Below, piece after piece: positions 7,823-13,894 of a stretch of DNA of 16,854 bases. Each line of letters opens with the position of its first letter. Position 1 is the first letter of the stretch. This DNA is from JBCBDX01 sp039815825 (lineage in GTDB: Bacteria; Pseudomonadota; Alphaproteobacteria; Rhizobiales; Rhizobiaceae). Under the pieces are notes generated by a model, which had not been told where the DNA came from, did not search any database, and was given only the letters and a program-made list of their open reading frames with translations. Position numbers and translations under genes: made by a program. The stretch is taken from positions 1-16,854 of the forward strand of contig JBCBYO010000051.1 in the NCBI GenBank assembly GCA_039815825.1, in the 5' to 3' direction.

Positions 7823-8974
7823 ATGGAAACTATTTCGACCTCCGCGATCATCATCGAATTCATCACCCGCTTCTGGTCAGTTTGGGCGGCGCTCATCATC
7901 GTTGGCGGGATTTCTTACGCGTTCCGTGAACGGCTTGGCATTTATGGCCGCTTGTTCAATACCGGGATTGGCATTGCTGGTCTCATGTTCTGCTTGTTCT
8001 GGTTCTTCACTGCGATCTTCGCCGACCTTATCGCTCCGTTTGATCCACTGCGGCAGATTGCAATCATGAAAAATGCTGCCCCTGGCTCGGTAGAGGCCGA
8101 GAGCGGTGTCGCCTTTATCTTTGGTGGAGACAAGCTGGCGCGGGATGTCTTCAGCCGTATGGTTTATGGCTCGCAGATTGTTCTGATCGTTGCGCCTGCG
8201 GCGACCGCTTTTGCCTTGATGGTTGGCATTACCCTTGGGCTACCAGCCGGTTTTTACGGTGGGCGGGTCGACAATGTCCTGTCGTTCCTTGCCAATCTCG
8301 TGCTCGCGTTTCCGGTGATCTTGCTCTTCTACCTGCTCGTAACACCTGGGATCACTGACACGCCGATCCCCTATACGATGGCAGGACTGTTCTTCATTTT
8401 CCCGATCATCTTTTTCGTCACCTTGTTTTGGCAGCGCTATCAGGCGCGCCAGCAATTGCTATGGACGCAAATCGGCCTGACGCTGTTGATCGGCGCATGG
8501 GTCTATGCAGGTCTTGTTTTTGACGCCGATCCGCTCGGCATCATTTCGATCTCTCCTAATGAACTGAACATCTTTGTTGCGGTGGTCTTTGCCTCATCGC
8601 CCGGCGTGTTCCGTATCGTGCGGGGCTTGGTGCTTGATATCAAAACCCGCGACTATGTGGCCGCTGCGCAAACCCGTGGTGAGAGCCCTTGGTACATTAT
8701 GCTTTGGGAAATTTTGCCGAACGCCCGCGGCCCGTTGATTGTCGATGCGTGTTTGCGCATCGGTTACACGACGATCCTTCTCGGTACACTTGGCTATTTC
8801 GGCCTAGGCATGGCACCGGAAAGCCCCGATTGGGGAACTGCCATCAAGGACGGTTCACAATTGCTGCGCCTGACGCCATGGCCAGCCATCGTCCCGGCAC
8901 TTGCCCTGATGAGCTTCGTGCTGGGACTGAACTTGTTGGCTGACGCGCTGCGTGAAGAATCGCTCAACGACTAG
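7823..8974 (+). CDS. ABC transporter permease, DppC/OppC type, enlarged
   Basis: The second channel subunit, 383 residues against roughly 280-310 for usual DppC proteins. GGDKLARDVFSRMVYGSQ (101-118) is the conserved DppC entry motif before the permease domain. The EAA loop is at about 277-305 (RDYVAAAQTRGESPWYIMLW), and GYFGLGMAPESPDWG (324-338) is also typical. The extra length is in two places. One is an N-terminal helix at about 18-32 before the usual first helix. The other is an insertion at about 176-245 containing two further hydrophobic segments, around 186-203 and 217-233. GGAAAG lies 9 bases before the ATG. The stop overlaps the convergent hydrolase gene by 4 bp, and no ATP-binding subunit follows, so the importer must use ATPases encoded elsewhere. 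Confidence 0.9.
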   Translation: METISTSAIIIEFITRFWSVWAALIIVGGISYAFRERLGIYGRLFNTGIGIAGLMFCLFWFFTAIFADLIAPFDPLRQIAIMKNAAPGSVEAESGVAFIFGGDKLARDVFSRMVYGSQIVLIVAPAATAFALMVGITLGLPAGFYGGRVDNVLSFLANLVLAFPVILLFYLLVTPGITDTPIPYTMAGLFFIFPIIFFVTLFWQRYQARQQLLWTQIGLTLLIGAWVYAGLVFDADPLGIISISPNELNIFVAVVFASSPGVFRIVRGLVLDIKTRDYVAAAQTRGESPWYIMLWEILPNARGPLIVDACLRIGYTTILLGTLGYFGLGMAPESPDWGTAIKDGSQLLRLTPWPAIVPALALMSFVLGLNLLADALREESLND

Positions 8975-9918
8975 GCGGTCTTGATTTTGACCGACGTGTC
9001 CAGCACGTCGGCAAATTCTGGATGGCGCTTGAACTGTGCGTTGGCGAACGGACACAGCGGTACCACCGTAAAGGGCGCTTTGCGCGCGTCAGCAACCAGC
9101 TGTTGTAGAAGCCGCAGCCCAACTCCTTGACCGCGAAACACATCTGGCACGTCTGTGTGGTCAATGATCACGCAGTCGGGCTTGCCCCACGTGTAGGTCA
9201 TTTCCGCTTCAACGCCGCCAGGCGCGCGCATGAAGTACCGACCTTTTTTACCGTCATCCTCACGCTCGATGGTCAACGTCTCGGCACCAGCGATTTGTGC
9301 CGTAATTGCTGCCATTTCAGCACCAACAGCCTGGATTTCGTCTTGCGGTACTTCATGGCCCCCGGCGTGCCAGAAGGTTTTTAGCTTCGCCCCGCGCGCC
9401 TCGATCATATCGGCCAGCTTGCCGGTCATATCCGGCGGGCAGATGGGATCGCGGCCACCAGCGGTCATGAAGATGCTGGTTCCGTCCAAGCTTTCGCCGG
9501 CGCCAAAATCCCACGTCACCAGTGGGTGCATAAGGACGGCATGGCTAAAGAGCCCTGGCGCCTTGTCTATCACAGAAGCCAAGATGTTAGCCCCGTTCGA
9601 GTAGCCAAGGCCAATGACCGCGCTTGGTTTATGCGTCTCCACATGCGCCTTGATAAAGGCGATCATTGTTTCTGTGCGTGCCGCCAGATCCTCAAAATCA
9701 TAGACACCTTCCGCCGCGCGCTTGAAAAATCGCAGCGCACCCATTTCGGACACGTCTCCGCGTGGCGAAATGACATGGGCTGTTGGCATCATTTCAACGC
9801 CGAGATCCAGAAACTGCGTTTCATCGCCACCCGTGCCGTGGAACACGAACAGAAGCGGCCCACCTTTTTCGTGGGATGAGCCGCTCTTTTCGGCGAAGAT
9901 ATAATTGTCACCGCTCAT
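8971..9918 (-). CDS. Alpha/beta hydrolase (phospholipase/carboxylesterase-like) fused to a small GNAT domain
   Basis: A two-domain protein of 315 residues. Residues 1-210 are an alpha/beta hydrolase of the phospholipase/carboxylesterase (MhqD/YodD-like) group. They show FVFHGTGGDE (24-33), the nucleophile elbow GYSNGA with Ser107, Asp157 in AGGRDPICPPD and His188 in HAGGHEV. Residues 225-310 match the compact GCN5-related acetyltransferase-like domain (YjdJ type), with RGQGVGLRLLQQLV (262-275) as the acetyl-CoA loop and PLCPFANAQFKRHPEF (287-302). I chose the ATG at 9918 because GGAGG (9929-9933) lies 10 bases away. The ATG at 9927 overlaps the upstream stop as ATGA but leaves only 1 base to GGAGG. 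The protein is coupled to the ring-cleaving dioxygenase upstream, which points to a role in hydroquinone or aromatic ring-fission metabolism. The exact substrate is unknown. Confidence 0.85.
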   Translation of the reverse strand: MSGDNYIFAEKSGSSHEKGGPLLFVFHGTGGDETQFLDLGVEMMPTAHVISPRGDVSEMGALRFFKRAAEGVYDFEDLAARTETMIAFIKAHVETHKPSAVIGLGYSNGANILASVIDKAPGLFSHAVLMHPLVTWDFGAGESLDGTSIFMTAGGRDPICPPDMTGKLADMIEARGAKLKTFWHAGGHEVPQDEIQAVGAEMAAITAQIAGAETLTIEREDDGKKGRYFMRAPGGVEAEMTYTWGKPDCVIIDHTDVPDVFRGQGVGLRLLQQLVADARKAPFTVVPLCPFANAQFKRHPEFADVLDTSVKIKTA

Positions 9919-9923
9919 TTTTG

Positions 9924-10859
9924 TCATGCCTCCAGAGGCTGCAGATGTTCCTCCAACTGAGCACGCAAATGCTCATGTTGGGTTGGAAGTTTCAAAGCTT
10001 CGCCCAAATGCGCTGTATCTTCGTCGCGATCAAAACCAGGTTCGTTGGTCGCAATTTCAAACAAAACGCCGCCAGGCGTACGGAAGTAGATGGCCCAGAA
10101 GTAGTCGCGGTCAATCACGGGCGTCACCTGATAACCGGTGTCCATCAGTGCTTTGCGCACTTCCAGTTGCTTTTCCCTGTTATCGACCGAAAACGCGATA
10201 TGGTGGACCGAACCGGCACCAAGGCGGGCCGCTGACAGGTTGGGCGTTTTCTCCAGTTCGATGAAGTCAGCCCCATTGCCTGTGCCATTGACGCGGTACC
10301 GGGCAACATCAGCCGTGTCTTCGACCAAATCATAGTTCATGAAGCGGAGCAGCTCGTCCATAGCGCCTTCATCGCGCAAGCGCATGGTTGCACCGTGAAA
10401 ACCGCGGATAGCGTGGTCATCATCAACACCGTTTTGCGACCAAGGCGCACGCCCGTCATTGGCTGTTTCTATCAGCGCAAAGCCGTCGCCGTCGGGGCCA
10501 GCAAAGTAGAGCCGGTTTTCGCCAAATTCGGTCTCCGTTTTCAGGCCCTGAACGCCCATATTTGAAAGACGCTTCTGCCAAAAACCGAGTGCTCCTTTGG
10601 GAACAGAAAACTGTGTGGTTCCGACTTCCCCAGCACCTGGGACACCACCGGCGATATGCGGAAACGGGAAATAGGTCATCACGGTTCCGGGCGTGCCTTC
10701 CCCATCGCCGTAGTAAAGGTGATAGACATCCGGCGCGTCGAAGTTGACGGTCTTCTTCACCCGGCGCAGACCCAGCGTATTGGTGAAAAAGTCATTGTTG
10801 ATACGGGCATCTGCGGCCATGGAAGTAACATGGTGCAGGCCGTTGATTTGAGTAAGCAT
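9924..10859 (-). CDS. VOC-family ring-cleaving dioxygenase, MhqO-like
   Basis: A 311-residue extradiol-type dioxygenase built from paired vicinal-oxygen-chelate modules. The first, INGLHHVTSMAADAR (5-19), holds a candidate metal histidine at 9 or 10. The second has VHHIAFSV (218-225), with His219/His220, and GGVLFEIATNEPGF (263-276), with Glu268. These are the 2-His-1-carboxylate ligands of Fe(II) or Mn(II). Bacillus MhqO and relatives are thought to open hydroquinone-type rings during quinone or aromatic stress. The start is the ATG at 10859, with GAGGA eight bases upstream. An ATG at 10874 would place that Shine-Dalgarno sequence inside the gene. It is the first gene of a two-gene operon with the hydrolase-GNAT fusion, and the region before it has operator-like inverted repeats. 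Confidence 0.9.
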   Translation of the reverse strand: MLTQINGLHHVTSMAADARINNDFFTNTLGLRRVKKTVNFDAPDVYHLYYGDGEGTPGTVMTYFPFPHIAGGVPGAGEVGTTQFSVPKGALGFWQKRLSNMGVQGLKTETEFGENRLYFAGPDGDGFALIETANDGRAPWSQNGVDDDHAIRGFHGATMRLRDEGAMDELLRFMNYDLVEDTADVARYRVNGTGNGADFIELEKTPNLSAARLGAGSVHHIAFSVDNREKQLEVRKALMDTGYQVTPVIDRDYFWAIYFRTPGGVLFEIATNEPGFDRDEDTAHLGEALKLPTQHEHLRAQLEEHLQPLEA

Positions 10860-10905
10860 TGTTGAATTCCTCATTGTTTGTTGAGGCCAATGTCGCGCTC
10901 AATCA

Positions 10906-10957
10906 TTGTTCAATCAATGGGGTAGATTTGTACGCACTGTACAATATTATTGAACAA
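10906..10957. promoter_or_regulatory. Nested inverted repeats, candidate operator of the dioxygenase operon
   Basis: Two perfect inverted repeats are nested. The outer pair is TTGTTCAAT (10906-10914) with ATTGAACAA (10949-10957). The inner pair is TTGTAC (10928-10933) with GTACAA (10939-10944) around a 5-base spacer. The group is 47 bp upstream of the dioxygenase start and 58 bp upstream of the tRNA. The size and symmetry of the inner repeat suit a dimeric MarR- or TetR-type repressor, as known for Bacillus mhq genes under MhqR. No regulator gene is present in the window. Confidence 0.5.
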
Positions 10958-10958
10958 A

Positions 10959-10964
10959 TATGAT
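10959..10964 (+). promoter_or_regulatory. Candidate -10 box of the tRNA-Arg gene
   Basis: TATGAT lies 50 bases before the mature tRNA and close to the sigma-70 -10 consensus. No good -35 was found at the right distance; ACTGTA at 10936-10941 is the best, with 17 bp spacing. Weak evidence. Confidence 0.25.
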
Positions 10965-11014
10965 GCCGTGTTTCTGATTGCTGGAATCGCATGGCTTTGA
11001 TATGCAGCGCCTAG

Positions 11015-11091
<77 letters not shown>

Positions 11092-11123
11092 ATTAATTCA
11101 ATGAGATAGCCGGTTTTAGACTG

Positions 11124-11231
11124 TGGCGCTTTGCTCAGTTGGTTAGGGCAGCACGCTGATTGAGGTGCATATTTCAACATCTTGCTGATACGACCCAAAG
11201 CGGTCAAGGAGGTCTAATTCCCGTCGCGTCC
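11124..11231 (+). pseudogene. Possible degenerate tRNA remnant
   Basis: Downstream of tRNA-Arg, GCTCAGTTGGTTAGGGC (11133-11149) is a near-perfect tRNA D-arm (GCTC/GGGC with one wobble). Before it is an acceptor-like GGCGC (11125-11129) that can pair with GCGTC (11226-11230), with one G-T. The middle cannot be folded into a normal anticodon arm and T-arm, and the span of about 108 bases is too long. It looks like a decayed or rearranged tRNA. The rest of 11092-11259 shows nothing else. Chance similarity is possible. Confidence 0.3.
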
Positions 11232-11259
11232 TCAGAAATCTATTCGGCGGCACATCAAT

Positions 11260-12102
11260 TCAGGCATATGATCTGTTTTCGATGATTTTTGCCCTTGCGA
11301 TTTTCGGATCTGCGATCGGAAAACCAAGGCCATCTGCACATTTTATGATCGCGCTAACCCGTTCTGCGTTTGATTTCGCGATTGATCCATCGGCATTTAG
11401 AAGGTTGTTTTCAAAACCCACACGCACATCACCGCCAAGGGCCAATGCCGTCGCAAGGCATGCGGTCTCGCCCTGACCAAAAGCACACACGCTCCATGCT
11501 GCCGACTCTAAAGTAGGGGCGTTTTGAAGCGCCGTTAGAAAAGGCACCAGATCTGACGGTTTACTGCGCTGACCCAACGAGTAGCGACCCAGTACAAAAA
11601 GCAAATGCACGTCCTTCGGGGCAACGCCAGCCTCGATCATGGCGCCAACCAACTTCAATTCTGAAGGATCATAAACGATCCACTGGACCGCAATGTTCTC
11701 TTCGTATGCCCACTGGAGAAACTCGTAGTTTTCTTGCTGCTGAACGCTTTGGGCAAACAACTCGCGCAACGCGATCGATACCGCCTCCGGCTTCACATCA
11801 CGCACGAGCGCGCGCTGTTGCTCTGCCGTATAGCGATCAACCGCTTCTGTCGTGATCTGTATCACCAAATCATCGCCGCACCTTTGTCGCAAAGCTTCCG
11901 TTAGGCGCAGGTAGCTTCGCGCATCCAGAATATGATTGCCGTCATCATCGCGAACATGCACGTGGGCGCACTGAGCGCCAGCTGCTTGCGCGTCTGCGAC
12001 CGCAGAGACGATTTCGTCTAGTGTCATCGGCAGGTTGGGGTGATCAGATTTCGTGCGGCGCGCGCCATTTGGCGCTACCATGATCACATACGGGTCGCGC
12101 AT
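11260..12102 (-). CDS. BKACE family beta-keto acid cleavage enzyme (DUF849)
   Basis: A 280-residue TIM-barrel enzyme of the family founded by 3-keto-5-aminohexanoate cleavage enzyme (Kce). Members condense a beta-keto acid with acetyl-CoA to give acetoacetate and a new acyl-CoA. VAPNGARRTKSDHPNLP (9-25) is the family N-terminus. HVHVRDDDG (47-55) supplies the zinc ligands His47 and His49, and DVRVGFENN (225-233) supplies Glu231. Compared from memory with Kce (E14, H46, H48, E230), both histidines and the late glutamate are kept. The early glutamate is Arg15 and the Asp after Glu230 is Asn232, so this is a different specificity subgroup. The ATG at 12102 is 3 bp after the aminotransferase stop, so the two are clearly co-transcribed. 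It is the last gene of the TRAP operon. The substrate is unknown. Confidence 0.9.
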   Translation of the reverse strand: MRDPYVIMVAPNGARRTKSDHPNLPMTLDEIVSAVADAQAAGAQCAHVHVRDDDGNHILDARSYLRLTEALRQRCGDDLVIQITTEAVDRYTAEQQRALVRDVKPEAVSIALRELFAQSVQQQENYEFLQWAYEENIAVQWIVYDPSELKLVGAMIEAGVAPKDVHLLFVLGRYSLGQRSKPSDLVPFLTALQNAPTLESAAWSVCAFGQGETACLATALALGGDVRVGFENNLLNADGSIAKSNAERVSAIIKCADGLGFPIADPKIARAKIIENRSYA

Positions 12103-12105
12103 AAA

Positions 12106-13440
12106 TTAATCCGGGAGACTTGCGGTAATCGCAACTTCAAGCCGACTGACAATCATATCGACATGCTCATCCTCGATGATGAATGGTGGTGCCAAAAGGA
12201 TATGATCCCCCGATTGCCCGTCGATTGTCCCATTCATCGGATAACACATCAGGTGTTCAGCCATGGCCCGTTTCTTGATTTTTACCGCAACACCGTTCGC
12301 TGCATCAAATGGTTGTTTCGAACCGCGGTCCTTTACGATCTCCAATCCGATAAACAGCCCGCGGCCTCGAATGTCGCCAACATTTGGGTGATTGCCGAAC
12401 CGGGCGTTCAAAGCGTCGCGCAGCTTCTGCCCCATTGGTGCCACGCGCGCGATCACGTCATGATCGATCAAACGATCCAACACTGCGTTGCCAACCGCAC
12501 ACGCCATGGGATGACCGAGATAGGTGTGCCCGTGCTGGAAAAAGCCAGATCCCTGCTCAACGGCACCATAGATCTGGTCCGAAACCATAAGCGCGCCGAT
12601 GGGTTGGGCGCCTGCACCAAGCCCCTTGGCGATGGCGATCATGTCTGGTTCGACACCATCTTGTTCGCACGCGAACAATGTACCCGTCCGACCCATACCG
12701 CACATCACTTCGTCCAGGATCATAAGGGCGCCGTGGCGCTCACACACGGCTTTCATTTTGCGGAAATAACCTTCCACCGGCGGCACAGCGCCCATGGTTG
12801 CGCCAACGACTGGCTCGGCAACAAAGGCCGCTACAGTCTCAGGGCCAAGCTCCAAGATTTTCGCTTCCAATTCGGCGGCCAAGCGGTCGCCGTATGCCTC
12901 ATCGGTTTCTGCAGGTGCTTTACCGCGATAGGCATTGCACTCGCTGACATGATGCATGGAAGGCGACAGCATTGGTTCAAATTGTGCGCGCCGCCAGCGG
13001 TTACCGCCTGCGGACAAAGCCCCAAGGGTGTTGCCGTGATAGCTCTGCCAGCGCGCGATGATATTTGCCCTCTTCGGTTGCCCTTTTTCCAAAAAATACT
13101 GCCGTGATAGCTTGAGAGCAGCCTCCATCGCTTCCGATCCACCGGACACAAAATAGGCCCGGTTGAGATCGCCCGGTGCAAGTGCAGCAAGTCGGCTTGC
13201 AAGACGCTCCGCAGGTTCGGATGTGAAAAAGCTTGTATGCGCATAAGTCATCGCATCAGCCTGTTGACGCAAAACCGATGTGATATGCCGGTCGCTATGG
13301 CCGAGACATGAAACCGCCGCGCCGCCGCACGCATCAAGAAAGCGATTGCCGTCAGCATCTATGATGAAGGGCCCATCCCCACCAAAGGCAATAGGGAGAT
13401 CAGCTTTTGTGTGACGGGGAAAAACGTGACGTGACAGCAT
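12106..13440 (-). CDS. Class III pyridoxal-phosphate aminotransferase
   Basis: A 444-residue fold-type I, subgroup II (omega) aminotransferase, which moves an amino group that need not be on the alpha carbon. FVSGGSEAMEAALKLSRQY (97-115) is the phosphate-cup region. The SYHGNTLGALS segment (133-143) follows it. ILDEVMCGMGRTG (241-253) has Asp243, which contacts the PLP ring nitrogen. Lys272 in IAIAKGLGAG forms the Schiff base, and HGHTYLGHPMACA then closes the site. Relatives act on beta-alanine, taurine, 4-aminobutyrate, polyamines or other omega-amino acids; motifs alone do not decide. The ATG at 13440 is 4 bp downstream of the UspA-like stop, and the stop is 3 bp from the BKACE start. That placement suggests it makes the keto acid used by BKACE. 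Confidence 0.93.
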   Translation of the reverse strand: MLSRHVFPRHTKADLPIAFGGDGPFIIDADGNRFLDACGGAAVSCLGHSDRHITSVLRQQADAMTYAHTSFFTSEPAERLASRLAALAPGDLNRAYFVSGGSEAMEAALKLSRQYFLEKGQPKRANIIARWQSYHGNTLGALSAGGNRWRRAQFEPMLSPSMHHVSECNAYRGKAPAETDEAYGDRLAAELEAKILELGPETVAAFVAEPVVGATMGAVPPVEGYFRKMKAVCERHGALMILDEVMCGMGRTGTLFACEQDGVEPDMIAIAKGLGAGAQPIGALMVSDQIYGAVEQGSGFFQHGHTYLGHPMACAVGNAVLDRLIDHDVIARVAPMGQKLRDALNARFGNHPNVGDIRGRGLFIGLEIVKDRGSKQPFDAANGVAVKIKKRAMAEHLMCYPMNGTIDGQSGDHILLAPPFIIEDEHVDMIVSRLEVAITASLPD

Positions 13441-13444
13441 GAAG

Positions 13445-13882
13445 CTACCCGCGAATAACCATCACGCTTTGTTTGGCATGCCGTACGACGCGTGCAGCAT
13501 TGGGGCCAAGCAAATAGTCTTTTAGTTCCGGGCTATGCGCAGTCATAACGATAGCATCGCAGTTGAGCGTGTCTGCGGCATGCATGATTTCCTGATAAAC
13601 CGATCCGCGCGCAACATGGGCTTTCAAGGAGGCAGGTGCACACAAGTTTTCCTTGTCTTTCAAGAGCGCTGCGAGTGCTTTACGCGCACCTTCTGTGGTC
13701 TTTTCCTCATAGTCAGCCGGCAGATATGAACTAACCACGGCCATGCCGGATGTCGGTAAAACAGTGACAACATGGATCTCCGAACCGCCATCCTTTGCAA
13801 GAGAGGCGGCAACGGGGAGCGCGTTGTCCAAGCTGGTTGGGTCACCAAGATCCACTGGCACCAGCAATCGCTCGTAATACAT
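13445..13882 (-). CDS. Universal stress protein (UspA-like), TRAP-associated, with degenerate ATP motif
   Basis: A single-domain, 145-residue Usp-fold protein. YYERLLVPVDLGDPTS (2-17) is the first strand and loop, HVVTVLPTSG (37-46) follows, and LLGPNAARVVRHAKQSVMVIR (124-144) is the typical C-terminus. Usp proteins next to TRAP transporters are known, for example TeaD beside the ectoine transporter of Halomonas, where the protein binds ATP and tunes uptake. Here the G-2x-G-9x-G(S/T) nucleotide motif is not intact: the stretch reads MTAHSPELKDYLLGPN (113-128), lacking the first two glycines and having Pro after the last. ATP binding is doubtful. GGGAGGAAG ends 4 bases before the ATG (GGAGG 7 bases), a strong ribosome-binding site. 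It is third in the operon, 12 bp after the permease. Confidence 0.9.
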   Translation of the reverse strand: MYYERLLVPVDLGDPTSLDNALPVAASLAKDGGSEIHVVTVLPTSGMAVVSSYLPADYEEKTTEGARKALAALLKDKENLCAPASLKAHVARGSVYQEIMHAADTLNCDAIVMTAHSPELKDYLLGPNAARVVRHAKQSVMVIRG

Positions 13883-13894
13883 CCCACTTCCTCC

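Noticed and set aside
12040..13107. 355-codon plus-strand reading frame opposite the aminotransferase
   Set aside because: It lies entirely antisense to the aminotransferase and the start of BKACE, is rich in His, Cys and Arg, and matches no family I recognise.
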